DNA from: Candidatus Parabeggiatoa sp. nov. 2
GTDB taxonomy: Bacteria; Pseudomonadota; Gammaproteobacteria; Beggiatoales; Beggiatoaceae
Direction of reading: 5' to 3'
DNA: 45,480 nucleotides
NCBI GenBank assembly: GCA_002085445.1
Contig: NBMI01000048.1
Location: 1 to 45,480, forward strand
Below are positions 17,665 to 26,937 of the stretch, piece after piece (position 1 is the stretch's first letter; each line of letters opens with the position of its first letter). The notes beneath the pieces are model-generated. The model was not told the DNA's origin. It worked only from the letters and a program-made list of their open reading frames with translations, and ran no database searches. A program made the translations under genes and the position numbers.

Positions 17665-18966
17665 TTATCGCGTATTAATCGGGTGAGCTGTAATACGCCA
17701 ATCATTGCCGACAGCACGTATTTCAACAATATCTAGTGGAATGTGTTGATTGAGGCGTTCAATATCAGGCAAATTAAACAATCCGCGTGCCTTATTACCC
17801 ATTAAAATAGGTGCCATGTAAATTACCACCTCATCAATCAAACCCGCACGTAGCATAGCACCGCTTAAAGTCGCCCCCGTTTCCATATGTACCTCATTGA
17901 CTTCATATTCCTCAGCAAGCCGTTGACACACCGCCTGCAAATCAACCGCTTGATCCCTACTTGGCACTGATATGACGTGAGCTCCCGCCTTTTCGAGCAT
18001 GGATTTAAGCGTCTCACTGTTTGAAGCCGTAAAAATAACGGTTTGTCCCGGCAGACTCAACATACGTGCATCCACTGGCATACTTAAATGAGTATCAATG
18101 ATTACCCGCAAGGGTTGTTTAATGGTAACCTGTTTATCCGGCTGCAACTGGCAAGGCAGTTCATCCACGCGTACGCTGAGTCGCGGATCATCAGCCAACA
18201 CGGTTCCAGCCCCCGTCATTATCGCTGAACTACGTGCCCGTAAACATTGCACATCACTGCGAGCCTCTGTGGAAGTAATCCACTGGCTTTCTCCAGAAGC
18301 CATTGCCGTGCGCCCATCCAAACTCATCGCCAACTTACAGCGAATATACGGGCGGTTCTCGCGCATCCGCATGAGAAAGCCCGGATTTAATTGTTCGGCT
18401 TCATGGCTTAAAACGCCCGTGTCTACCGTAATGCCTGCTTTTAACAACTGTTCGATGCCTTTGCTGGACACTAACGGATTTGGATCTGTTATTGCTACCA
18501 CGACACGGCCGACAGCGGCTTTAATCAAGGCATCAGTACACGGTGGCGTGCGCCCATAATGACAACAAGGCTCTAGGGTCACATAACAAGTGGCCCCGGC
18601 CGCCTTTTCTTTAGCCATCTGCAACGCATGAATTTCGGCATGGGGTTCACCGGCGGCTTGATGCCATCCTTCGCCAACAATTTCACCATCACGCACAAGA
18701 ACACAGCCCACGCGAGGATTAGGATCGGTACTCCATAAACCTCGTTCCGCCAAGCGTAAAGCGCGTGCCATGTAATATTGGTCATTAAATCCCCCCATTA
18801 CCAACTTTGATAAAGTAGGTATTTTTTCATTCGACGAAGGAGGGGTAGGAGAGATTTCCCCATTTGATGAAGTAGGAGAAATTCCCTCCTTTGATAAAGG
18901 TTTGCTATGGGGGATTTCTCCCTCTGATAAAGAAGAGGAAGCTGGGGGAATTATTGCGTCTGTCAT
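17665..18966 (-). CDS. ribD: Riboflavin biosynthesis bifunctional deaminase/reductase RibD
   Basis: Two domains in order. The deaminase has zinc ligands in PHAEIHAL and [13 protein letters not shown]; it removes the amino group from the 2,5-diamino-pyrimidinone phosphate. The reductase ([56 protein letters not shown]) reduces the ribosyl side chain with NADPH. The chosen start ATG at 18966 overlaps the glyA stop as ATGA, so translation is probably coupled. The protein would be 433 residues, about 60 more than E. coli RibD (367). The extra N-terminus ([20 protein letters not shown]...) is a repeated Ser/Pro/Glu-rich tract that looks like translated intergenic repeat. An internal start at the ATG of [14 protein letters not shown] would give normal length but has no ribosome site. 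Many gammaproteobacteria have nrdR between glyA and ribD; it is absent here. Confidence 0.93.
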   Translation of the reverse strand: MTDAIIPPASSSLSEGEIPHSKPLSKEGISPTSSNGEISPTPPSSNEKIPTLSKLVMGGFNDQYYMARALRLAERGLWSTDPNPRVGCVLVRDGEIVGEGWHQAAGEPHAEIHALQMAKEKAAGATCYVTLEPCCHYGRTPPCTDALIKAAVGRVVVAITDPNPLVSSKGIEQLLKAGITVDTGVLSHEAEQLNPGFLMRMRENRPYIRCKLAMSLDGRTAMASGESQWITSTEARSDVQCLRARSSAIMTGAGTVLADDPRLSVRVDELPCQLQPDKQVTIKQPLRVIIDTHLSMPVDARMLSLPGQTVIFTASNSETLKSMLEKAGAHVISVPSRDQAVDLQAVCQRLAEEYEVNEVHMETGATLSGAMLRAGLIDEVVIYMAPILMGNKARGLFNLPDIERLNQHIPLDIVEIRAVGNDWRITAHPINTR

Positions 18967-20222
18967 ATCCATCCATAAACTGGAAAACGGGCACACATTG
19001 CCAGCACTTCTGCTTTTATTTTTGCTTGCATGTCAAGATTTTCTATATCGTCAATAATATCACAAATCCAGTTGGCGACTTGGCGAACTTCGGCCGTTCC
19101 CAAGCCCCGCGTGGTGACGGCTGGTGTGCCAATACGCAGGCCGCTGGTGACAAACGGTGTTTGTGGATCGTTGGGGACAGTGTTTTTATTCACAGTAATA
19201 TTAGCTTGTCCTAACGCGGCATCGGCCACTTTGCCGGTGATAGCTTTTTCAATTAAGTCAACCAAAAACAAATGGTTATCTGTACCACCCGATACAATTT
19301 TATAGCCCCGCTCCATTATCACGGCCGCCATTGTCCGTGCATTCTCAATGACTTGTGCTTGATAGCTTTTGAATTCCGGTTGTAAGGCCTCTTTGAGCGC
19401 GACGGCTTTAGCGGCAATCACATGCATTAATGGGCCGCCCTGTGTGCCGGGGAAGACTAACGAATTAAGTTTTTTTTCAACCTCTGGATTTGCTTTGGCG
19501 AGAATCAAGCCGCCGCGAGGCCCACGCAAGGTTTTATGTGTCGTTGTTGTAGTGACATCGGCAATCGGCACGGAACTAGGATACAAACTTGCCGCAATGG
19601 GGCCTGCAACATGCGCTATATCTGCGACTAAATAAGCGTTGACTTTGTCAGCAATCTCACGCAACCGTTGCCAATCGACTACCCGCGAATAGGCACTAAA
19701 ACCGCTCATAATCATCTTGGGCTTGTGTTCGAGTGCCAACGCCTCAACTTGCTCATAGTCGATTTCGCCAGTATCGCTATTTAAACCATATTGCACGGCA
19801 TTATATAATTTGCCAGAAAAATTGACTTTCGATCCATGCGTCAGGTGTCCACCATGCGCCAAACTCATGCCCAAAATGGTATCACCGGGCTGTAACAATG
19901 CCATATACACGGCCGCATTCGCTTGTGAACCGGAATGCGGTTGCACATTGGCATAGTCGGCATTAAATAATTGCTTTGCTCTGTCTATCGCCAACTGTTC
20001 CGCCACGTCAACAAACTCACAGCCACCATAATAGCGTTTGCGAGGATAGCCTTCAGCATACTTATTGGTGAGAACGGAGCCTTGTGCTTGCAATACGCGA
20101 GGGCTGGCATAATTTTCTGATGCAATCAGCTCAAGATGCTCTTCCTGCCGCCTCACTTCGTTTTGTATGGCTTGCCACAATTCGGCATCAAAATCCGCAA
20201 TGTTCAAATCTCTTGAATACAT
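18963..20222 (-). CDS. glyA: Serine hydroxymethyltransferase
   Basis: 419 residues (E. coli 417). It converts serine and tetrahydrofolate to glycine and methylene-tetrahydrofolate, the main source of one-carbon units. Seen: [10 protein letters not shown] and the start [15 protein letters not shown]; the PLP lysine K230 in [43 protein letters not shown]; and the C-terminal [17 protein letters not shown]. The stop TGA shares bases with the ribD start (ATGA), so the two form one transcription unit, with folC, another folate gene, further upstream on the same strand after a 200-bp gap. Nothing is missing. Confidence 0.98.
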   Translation of the reverse strand: MYSRDLNIADFDAELWQAIQNEVRRQEEHLELIASENYASPRVLQAQGSVLTNKYAEGYPRKRYYGGCEFVDVAEQLAIDRAKQLFNADYANVQPHSGSQANAAVYMALLQPGDTILGMSLAHGGHLTHGSKVNFSGKLYNAVQYGLNSDTGEIDYEQVEALALEHKPKMIMSGFSAYSRVVDWQRLREIADKVNAYLVADIAHVAGPIAASLYPSSVPIADVTTTTTHKTLRGPRGGLILAKANPEVEKKLNSLVFPGTQGGPLMHVIAAKAVALKEALQPEFKSYQAQVIENARTMAAVIMERGYKIVSGGTDNHLFLVDLIEKAITGKVADAALGQANITVNKNTVPNDPQTPFVTSGLRIGTPAVTTRGLGTAEVRQVANWICDIIDDIENLDMQAKIKAEVLAMCARFPVYGWI

Positions 20223-20345
20223 GAATTACCTATTTATTAAAATGAAACTATTAATAAATAATAACATCTCGGCTAAATAAATTAAAAATTAAAAATTAAA
20301 AATTAAAGTTAAAGAAAAGGCCTGTTTGTAGTGTTTGTAGTGTTT

Positions 20346-20405
20346 GTAGTAGGCGATTTATCGCCTCACGCAATCAACAAAAATAGGTGATAAATCACCT
20401 ACTAC
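20346..20405. repeat. REP-like double hairpin (GTAGTAGGCGATTTATCGCCT)
   Basis: AGGCGA-TTTA-TCGCCT and AGGTGA-TAAA-TCACCT hairpins, enclosed by GTAGT and ACTAC that can pair as an outer stem. Single copies of the same motif lie at 34747-34768 and around 44978-45003. This kind of dispersed palindrome between folC and glyA resembles REP/BIME elements. Confidence 0.6.
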
Positions 20406-20428
20406 GAGCAGACAGCCATCAAACATTT

Positions 20429-21796
20429 TCAATCGCATTGGAGTGTCCACGCCCCTCTTTGCCGGGGTTCGGGGCGTGTAACACTTAACATCGTTTCCAC
20501 CTGCAACACTTCAGCCACCGTGTAGAATGAGCCAAACACAATAATTCTATCACCTTCTTGGGCGTAAGACAGTAAATGAGTATAAGCGGCCGTCATTGAG
20601 GAGTAGCTGTGAATACTTTTTGCGCCGATAGCCATTAAATTATCCATTAGGCACTGTACTGTGGCACTGCGAGGCGCGTTTAAAGCAGCAACATGCCAAT
20701 GCGTGATACTATTTTGTATCATGGTGAAGACACCAGCAATATCTTTATCCTTAAGCATACCCACTACCGCATGAGTTTCACCTTGACAAGGATGTTGACG
20801 GAGTGATTCTTTTAAAGCCTGTGCCCCCAAGGGATTATGTGCGACATCAAGTATGCGCGTAACGCGCCCGGGCAAAACTTGAAAACGCCCGGGAATCGTG
20901 ACATTGACTAAACCTTGAGATATGGCGGATTCTGGCACAACAAAGTTTTTCTGCTTTGATAAAAGGGATCGAGGGGGGATTTTGTTTAACAATTCTAACA
21001 CCATCAACACACCCGCTGCATTTTGCAACTGAAAATCGCCGGGTAAACTGGGTAACGGTAAATGAAAAAATCCAATGTTTTTAAATAAACTTGGGTTTTT
21101 AATGAATTGCATTTTATCACGATTTTTTGTGTTTTTTTTGTATATAAAATCACGGCCTAAATAATATAACGGCGCTTGCAACTGCTCGGCGTGTTTAATC
21201 AAACTCTGCGGTGGATTAGGATCAGAACAAACGGCAGGATGCCGCGCCCGAAAAATACAGGCTTTTTCAAAACCGATACTTTCTCTATCACTTCCTAACC
21301 ACTCTACATGATCTATATCTATCGCTGTGACTAAAGCAATGTCAGCATCAAAAATATTCACGGCATCCAACCGCCCTCCTAATCCCACTTCAAGCACCAC
21401 CAAGTCAAGATCAGTGTGCATAAACACTAACATAGCGGCCAAAGTCCCAAACTCAAAAAAGGTAAGGGAAATATCATTACGGACTTTTTCAATTAATTCA
21501 AAAGCCTGGCAAATTTTTTCATCACTCGCATCAATACCAGCAACACAAATACGCTCGTTATAACGCAATAAGTGAGGAGAAGTATAACGGCCGACACGAT
21601 AACCGGCTGCGGATAAGATGGCATCAAGTAAGACAACACTAGAGCCTTTGCCATTAGTACCAGCAACACTAATGATAGGAAAGGGAGGCGGTAACAAATT
21701 CAAACGTTGGGCAATGGTACGGCAGCGAGTTAGCCCTAATTCAATTTTATGGGGATGTAGCGAAGTTTGCCAATTAAGCCATTGATTAAGGTTCAT
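20429..21796 (-). CDS. folC: Folylpolyglutamate synthase / dihydrofolate synthase
   Basis: 455 residues (E. coli 422) of the Mur ligase superfamily. It adds glutamate to dihydropteroate and to folates using ATP, which keeps folates in the cell. Motifs: ATP loop SVAGTNGKGSSV, YTSPHL and RYNERI, FEFGTLAAM, VLEVGLGGRLDAVN (carbamylated-lysine/metal region), DHVEWLG and the C-terminal ILDVAHNPLGAQAL. A linker of ~25 residues after YLGRDFIY (KKNTKNRDKMQ...) is longer than usual. Start ATG at 21796 has no clear Shine-Dalgarno; the bases just upstream are CAGTGATCAGT-type repeats. It is expressed in the direction of glyA and ribD, so a folate/one-carbon group is likely, but the REP-like hairpin lies between. 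Confidence 0.96.
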   Translation of the reverse strand: MNLNQWLNWQTSLHPHKIELGLTRCRTIAQRLNLLPPPFPIISVAGTNGKGSSVVLLDAILSAAGYRVGRYTSPHLLRYNERICVAGIDASDEKICQAFELIEKVRNDISLTFFEFGTLAAMLVFMHTDLDLVVLEVGLGGRLDAVNIFDADIALVTAIDIDHVEWLGSDRESIGFEKACIFRARHPAVCSDPNPPQSLIKHAEQLQAPLYYLGRDFIYKKNTKNRDKMQFIKNPSLFKNIGFFHLPLPSLPGDFQLQNAAGVLMVLELLNKIPPRSLLSKQKNFVVPESAISQGLVNVTIPGRFQVLPGRVTRILDVAHNPLGAQALKESLRQHPCQGETHAVVGMLKDKDIAGVFTMIQNSITHWHVAALNAPRSATVQCLMDNLMAIGAKSIHSYSSMTAAYTHLLSYAQEGDRIIVFGSFYTVAEVLQVETMLSVTRPEPRQRGAWTLQCD

Positions 21797-22324
21797 CAGT
21801 GATCAGTTTTCAGTGAACAGTTTTTAGTGTTCAGTAAATAAAAAATGAGAAGAATTACCAGGTTGCGTTATTTCGCACAGCGAAGTACGATACTTATCTC
21901 GCTACGCTCGTAGCTAATTAAGCTATTGATTAGGGGAGGAAAAAACGCCTGTAAATAAAATGATTGCGTTATTTCGCACAGCGAAGAACGATACTTATCT
22001 CGCTACGCTCGTAGCTACGGCCGTTTACGGCCGCTGTGCGAGATAAAAAGCGCAACTGTGCAGTATACAAATTACATTTTTAGGGTTTAGCACCCATTTC
22101 TTATGTTCAGTGATTTTATAATTTTACAACCGATTTATGTACTCTGCCACGCGCTTTTGAGGTAAACGGCAAGTTCGGTCGAAATAAACAGGGGTGGAAT
22201 CGAGGCTCTGTATATTCAACACCGTACTACGAAACGTAGTAACTCGCTGTGCGAGATAAGTTTTCATTTTTGACTTTTCAATTTTCTGTGCGAAACAGGT
22301 TTTCATTTTTTCATTTTTCATTTT
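21797..22324. other. Intergenic region with duplicated TTATTTCGCACAGCGAAG segment
   Basis: Positions 21864-21912 and 21964-22013 are near-identical (GTTATTTCGCACAGCGAAG, then TTATCTCGCTACGCTCGTAG), both with inverted arms. Short CAGTGATCAGT repeats and ATTTTTCATTTTTC repeats lie at the gene edges. No gene seen. Confidence 0.55.
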
Positions 22325-23443
22325 TCATTCATAAGGATTTTCCCATATTCGATTGGCTTTCTCATAAATTAGGCCATAAGTCATTTTCATCACCGTCTCA
22401 AGATCAAGTGTGTCTAATTTTAATTTGAGATCAAGCGCATCTAAACCCGGCACAATCTCAATAATCGCTTTCTTTGTTCTTTGCAAAACCTTAGGCGTCG
22501 TATTTGAAAGAATGTTATACACACTGTTATTGCCGTTTTTTAAGAGGGCTTTATATTGACTTTCCAGCCGATCACTATTCATAATTTGTAAACAAAGCTT
22601 GATGCTGTTAAAGATGGTTTTGATACTATCTCTTATCTCTTTAATTCGATAGATAATATATAAAACACTTGAAGCCAAAAACAAAACCCTCAGCTCATCC
22701 GGCAATCTTTGTTCAGCCGCGACATCATTAGCACCATCGTCTTCAACACCGGCTATCAGAAATTCAGAAACGCCGATTATTAACAAAAGCTTATCATTGA
22801 GTAACCCAATCAGCTTATCGCTCACGTCGTTCATCTGTTCAAACTGAAGCTTGGCATCGTATTGAGACAGCTTGATTTGTTCTTTTTCTAATAACGGCCT
22901 TATATTGGCAAAACTTGGTTCATCAATGTTGACTGTTAAAGCATTGCTGATTTCTATCAGAATAGGATCATTTTCATAATTGCTCTCTTTTTCCGGTAAT
23001 TTTAGGAGCGCCTTAATGATGGGTATCACCTCATTAACTCTGGTGATATGTTTGTTGATTCGTGGAAAATGGTTATTCACTATGTGAATATTTTTAGAGA
23101 CTTGACTAAGTAATTTAAGTTGTAATGACTGAGGTTTTCCTTTAATGTATGATTTTAAAGCTTTATTTTTATCATCCAATGACTGCATTAACGGCTTCAT
23201 GGCGTTAACATCTAATTTTTGATCAACATTGATTTCATAGATGCTCCCGGCAGCGATGTTGATAGTTTTTTCAATATCTAACAATTTTTTGGATTCTTCA
23301 TAAACCCGGACATATTTTTTCATTTGCACATATTCACTGAGTCGGTCTTCAAGGCTATGAGAAATTCTATCAAAGTAACTTTGAAGTGAGGCATGTGCGG
23401 AATTATTGCGGGCCTTTGGGTTTTTTGGAGTTTTCTTTTTCAT
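22325..23443 (-). CDS. Hypothetical helical protein, 372 residues
   Basis: Not recognised. A single full-length frame starting ATG at 23443 after AAGGCG (spacing about 10). The protein is rich in Leu, Ile, Lys and Asn with almost no Trp or Cys and reads as nearly all alpha-helix. A basic start (MKKKTPKNPKARNN) is followed by heptad-like stretches (residues 20-60 and 85-150). Two hydrophobic segments at about 218-233 (LLLIIGVSEFLIAGV) and 251-266 (LRVLFLASSVLYIIYRI) could be membrane helices around an acidic loop (VEDDGANDVAAE). No signal peptide. Codon use looks like neighbours. It stands alone between repeat-rich gaps; no functional clue from context. Confidence 0.75.
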   Translation of the reverse strand: MKKKTPKNPKARNNSAHASLQSYFDRISHSLEDRLSEYVQMKKYVRVYEESKKLLDIEKTINIAAGSIYEINVDQKLDVNAMKPLMQSLDDKNKALKSYIKGKPQSLQLKLLSQVSKNIHIVNNHFPRINKHITRVNEVIPIIKALLKLPEKESNYENDPILIEISNALTVNIDEPSFANIRPLLEKEQIKLSQYDAKLQFEQMNDVSDKLIGLLNDKLLLIIGVSEFLIAGVEDDGANDVAAEQRLPDELRVLFLASSVLYIIYRIKEIRDSIKTIFNSIKLCLQIMNSDRLESQYKALLKNGNNSVYNILSNTTPKVLQRTKKAIIEIVPGLDALDLKLKLDTLDLETVMKMTYGLIYEKANRIWENPYE

Positions 23444-23753
23444 AATGAAAGCGCCTTAACGAAGGCTTTATACTGGGGTGGTGAAAATGATTAGCTCTCT
23501 ATGCCCCACCGATTTTGGACGCAAGGATTTTGGACGCAAGGATTAAATAATTTGTTATTCAAATACTTACATAAACCAAGAAACAAAAACGGCTATCATA
23601 ACGAAGTAACGAGCGAAGCGAGAGAACGAAGGTACCCAAACAGCGATATTTTCTAAACGATAGCTTTATACTTGGCACCGTTACAAACTTATCTCACTTA
23701 TCTCGCTTCGCTCGCTCACGAAGTTTCGTTATCTCGCTTCGCGAAGAACGAAA
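23444..23753. other. Intergenic stretch, palindrome-rich
   Basis: Contains a TTTTGGACGCAAGGA duplication (23512-23542) and several GAGCGAAGCGAGA / TCTCGCTTCGC motifs in both orientations. No gene seen. Confidence 0.5.
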
Positions 23754-23883
23754 TAGGGCTTACGCACTCAAGCAACTAACCAATTGATTTTATCAAAATA
23801 ACTTAACAAATAAAGGCATCGGCCTTTTAGAGCTAACTCACTGAATACTTGCCGAAATTTATTTTGTCAATGCGTAAGTCCTA
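23754..23883. mobile_element. MITE-like element, family 1 (130 bp)
   Basis: Left TAGGGCTTACGCACTCAAG, right GTCAATGCGTAAGTCCTA, TA at both ends. The interior aligns with 3126-3244 and 4350-4476 (AAATAAAGGCATCGGCCTTT, AACTCACTGAATACTT, TTTATTTTGTCAATG), and it is the copy whose ends are best kept. Confidence 0.75.
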
Positions 23884-23965
23884 CGAAAGTTTATCTCACT
23901 ACGCTCGGAACGATGTTATCTCGCTCCGCTCGTTACTGCGTTTGAAAACGAAGCGAGATCACTTT

Positions 23966-24142
23966 TTACACACCCTGCCCTTCTCAAGAGGAGTGGACAC
24001 ACCCCTGCCCCTTCAATCCGGGGTGCGCAGAAAGTCCCCTTACGTCTGGGAATTTTGGGGTGTGTTTTTAGTGATCTCGCACAGCGAATTACTTCGTTTC
24101 GTTCTTCGCTACGCTAGATCATTTTTAACGGTGCAAAGTATA
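23966..24142. mobile_element. MITE-like element, family 2, left end lost
   Basis: Right end GGTGCAAAGTATA and the ACACACCC, AAGTCCCCTTACGTC and GGGGTGTGTTTTTAG blocks identify family 2. The left terminus is replaced by AGCGAAGCGAG-type sequence, and another such motif is inserted near the right end. Confidence 0.45.
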
Positions 24143-24486
24143 TACTTGGCACGCAAAGTCTATAAAAAAATTTACCTTTCGGAGACGGCTCTAAATGGCC
24201 TCATAAACAAATCAAGTCGTTGAAAAAAAGAGTTACACATTGAGTCTCGTTCTTTTGTTATAATAACACAATAATGTTATTGTTCTTATAAGTGTTGCGT
24301 TCTCTCTTTGGTAAGGAAAATTCATGGTGTACAGTCATCTTGGCAAAAAATTCACTGATCACTGAAAAACTGTTCACTGAAAAATTTCAGAGTGTACAGT
24401 CATCTTGGCAAAAAATTCACTGTTCACTGAAAAACTGTTCACTGATCACTGTTCACTGAAAAACTGATCACTGTTCATTGAAAAAA
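24143..24486. other. relA upstream region with GTTCACTGA-type short tandem repeats
   Basis: AGTGTACAGTCATCTTGGCA occurs twice in near-identical form (24329-24349, 24391-24411), and from 24351 to the start codon a run of CACTGATCACTG / GTTCACTGAAAAACTG units fills the space where a Shine-Dalgarno would be. A GTTATAATAACA-type inverted motif lies near 24255-24275. Confidence 0.6.
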
Positions 24487-26700
24487 ATGGTCAGCACCAC
24501 AAATTCCCTCCCCATATCCCGCACGGGCGATACCCTAGACATCAAGGCTTGGGTGGAAGGTATTAGCAAAGCTCGCCCAAAAGCCGAAGCGAAAGCGATT
24601 ATTGAGGCATGTAGTTGGGCGCAAAAAGTGCATCAACCCCAAACCGATGTCGCCGGTGATCCTTATCTCACTCATGTCGTCACCGTTGCCGACATATTGG
24701 CACAACTGGGCATGGACACGGATGTCTTAGTCGCCGCTATTTTGCATGATGTGATCCTTGATAAGCAAGTCATGCTTTATGATATAAAAAAACGCTTTGG
24801 TAATAAAGTGATGCGTTTGGTTGATGGTGTTGCCAAAATGAAGTTGATTGAAGAGCTTAACGATCAGTCGCTTGCGCCTATCAACACAGAAAACCAAACC
24901 GAAAGACTGCGTAAAATGCTGCTGGCGATGGCAGAAGATGTGCGAGTCGTATTAATCAAATTGGCTGATCGCTTGCATAATATGCGCCTTTTGCGTTATG
25001 TGGTCGTGGAAAAACAGCGACGCATGGCTCGTGAAACCTTGGATTTGTTCGCTCCCCTCGCTAACCGACTAGGTATTTGGCAAATCAAATGGGAACTTGA
25101 GGATTTGTCATTACGGTATTTGGAGCCGGAGGTTTACAAAAAAATGGCACGTCTTTTAGACGAGCGCCGTGTCGATAGGGAAAACTATATCCAGCAAGTC
25201 GTGGCGAGCTTGTCTGAGGCACTCAAGAAGGCGGGGATTTTGGCTCAAGTTTCCGGTCGCCCTAAGCATATTTATAGCATTTGGCGCAAGATGCAGAAAA
25301 AATGTCTTGATTTTGATGAAATTTTTGATGTCCGTGCTGTGAGAGTCTTGGTGAATACCCTGACGGAATGCTATATGGCGCTTGGTATTATTCACAATAA
25401 ATGGCAACCGTTGCGTGAAGAGTTTGATGATTATATTGCCAACCCGAAAAACAATAACTATCAATCCTTGCATACGGCCGTAATAGGTACTGAGCAGAAA
25501 GTCTTTGAGGTGCAAATCCGTACTCACACTATGCACCATCATGCGGAGCTGGGTGTGGCGTCGCATTGGCGTTATAAAGAGCAAGGCACCCAACATGACA
25601 AGAGCTTTGAACAAAAAATCACTTGGCTACGACAAATGCTGCAATGGAAAGATGATGAGGGTGATGCCAGCGATTTTTTTGATCGTTTCAAGTCAGAAGT
25701 GATTGAAGATCGTGTTTATGTACTGTCTCCGCGAGGTGAGGTGATAGATTTGCCGCAAGGCGCAACGCCGTTGGATTTTGCTTATTATATTCACACCCAG
25801 TTGGGACATCGTTGTCGTGGTGCAAAAATCAATAATCGTATTGTGCCATTGACTTATGCACTCAAAAATGGTGACTTGGTTCAGATTCTGACTTCCAAAG
25901 AGGAAAAACCCAGCCGCGATTGGCTCATTTTGCCGGCGGGTTATTTGAAAACCTCGCGGGCTCGCGCCAAGGTTAGGCAATGGTTAAAAAAACAGGACTC
26001 TCAAAAGCATATCAGTGAAGGGCGAGTTTTGTTAGAACGCCTCTTACGACGTATCAATCTCAAGGATTGCAGCCTTGAACAATTAGCACAAAGTTTGCGT
26101 TTGAAATCGGTGGATGAATTGTTAGCTTCTGTGGGAAGGGGCGACACCACAACCACCCAGATTGCCAATGCCTTACAGAGCCAAGTTCTTCCTAGTACCC
26201 CCAAAAAAATTGTTCCAATCATTGCTGAACCCAGTCGCCCTCAAGGCGAGATTCATATCGAAGGTGTTGGCGGTTTATTGACTCAAACGGCTGGCTGCTG
26301 TAAGCCGGTACCTTATGATCCCATAGTTGGTTACATCAGCAAAGGGCGTGGTGTGGTAGTGCATCGCCGCGATTGTCCCAATGCTTTACGTTGGCAAGAT
26401 AAGGGTAATGAGCGTTTGATTGAAGTTGAATGGAGCCAGCCAGAGGAACAACAAACCACTGTTTATCCTATAGATATTCTTATGAGTGCTTTTGATCGGC
26501 CGGGATTATTGCGCGATATTTGTATTATTGCGGCCAATGAAAAAATCAACATTATCGCTACCAATACTAATACCAACAAGGCTGACAATAACGTTAAGAT
26601 GATATTGACATTAGAGGTCACTAATCTTGCTCAACTGAGCCGTGCCTTGGCGAAGTTTGACAACTTGCCTAATGTGATGAAGGTGTCGCGTAAGACTTAG
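24487..26700 (+). CDS. relA: GTP pyrophosphokinase RelA, (p)ppGpp synthetase I
   Basis: 737 residues from ATG 24487 (E. coli 744). Domain order: pseudo-hydrolase (residues ~40-190), synthetase (~240-400), TGS (~410-470, YVLSPRGEVIDLPQGATPLD), helical region, zinc-finger-like GCCKPVP...HRRDCPNA (~600-640) and C-terminal ACT. Two points assign it to RelA rather than SpoT. The synthetase carries EFDDYIANPK (E312-D315; SpoT has RFKD), and the hydrolase motif is HDVILD, with Leu where HDxxED needs Glu, so hydrolysis is probably lost. It makes ppGpp on ribosomes with uncharged tRNA. A second frame start (TTG 24478) is possible but less likely. Upstream is a run of short direct repeats, with no Shine-Dalgarno. 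Its product is the expected regulator of the GC-discriminator rRNA promoters at 637-1243. Confidence 0.95.
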   Translation: MVSTTNSLPISRTGDTLDIKAWVEGISKARPKAEAKAIIEACSWAQKVHQPQTDVAGDPYLTHVVTVADILAQLGMDTDVLVAAILHDVILDKQVMLYDIKKRFGNKVMRLVDGVAKMKLIEELNDQSLAPINTENQTERLRKMLLAMAEDVRVVLIKLADRLHNMRLLRYVVVEKQRRMARETLDLFAPLANRLGIWQIKWELEDLSLRYLEPEVYKKMARLLDERRVDRENYIQQVVASLSEALKKAGILAQVSGRPKHIYSIWRKMQKKCLDFDEIFDVRAVRVLVNTLTECYMALGIIHNKWQPLREEFDDYIANPKNNNYQSLHTAVIGTEQKVFEVQIRTHTMHHHAELGVASHWRYKEQGTQHDKSFEQKITWLRQMLQWKDDEGDASDFFDRFKSEVIEDRVYVLSPRGEVIDLPQGATPLDFAYYIHTQLGHRCRGAKINNRIVPLTYALKNGDLVQILTSKEEKPSRDWLILPAGYLKTSRARAKVRQWLKKQDSQKHISEGRVLLERLLRRINLKDCSLEQLAQSLRLKSVDELLASVGRGDTTTTQIANALQSQVLPSTPKKIVPIIAEPSRPQGEIHIEGVGGLLTQTAGCCKPVPYDPIVGYISKGRGVVVHRRDCPNALRWQDKGNERLIEVEWSQPEEQQTTVYPIDILMSAFDRPGLLRDICIIAANEKINIIATNTNTNKADNNVKMILTLEVTNLAQLSRALAKFDNLPNVMKVSRKT

Positions 26701-26732
26701 AGCCTGTTTTAAGAATCCTTAACACACCCATC

Positions 26733-26766
26733 GAGGCAAAAGTTTTTCGTACACGAAAACTTTTGC
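26733..26766. repeat. Hairpin after relA
   Basis: GGCAAAAGTTTT, short CGTACACG centre, AAAACTTTTGC: an 11-12 bp stem about 35 bp beyond the relA stop. No T-run follows, so it is a possible mRNA 3' structure rather than a standard intrinsic terminator. Further on, short palindromes CCAAACTAAAGTTTGG and CCAAGATAAATCTTGG alternate with GGACTCCT. Confidence 0.5.
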
Positions 26767-26937
26767 GTAGATTGGACTCGTGCCTTCCTTACGTTTGGAC
26801 ATTGCGTTGTCAAACTTGGAGTCCTGCCAAACTAAAGTTTGGACTCCTGTTGTCCAAGATAAATCTTGGACTCCTATTACCCGACAAATTGAAATTGACA
26901 GCGTACTAGGGCTTAGGGTATTGCCCATTCGCTTTTT

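Noticed and set aside
18967..18996. Upstream ATG for ribD at 18996
   Set aside because: It lies within glyA coding sequence; the ATGA overlap at 18966 is the usual coupled start.
24478..24486. TTG start for relA
   Set aside because: The ATG nine bases later fits the family start; the TTG belongs to the last unit of the upstream repeat run.
24487..26700. SpoT assignment for the ppGpp gene
   Set aside because: The synthetase has EFDD rather than RFKD, and the hydrolase motif lacks the needed Glu.
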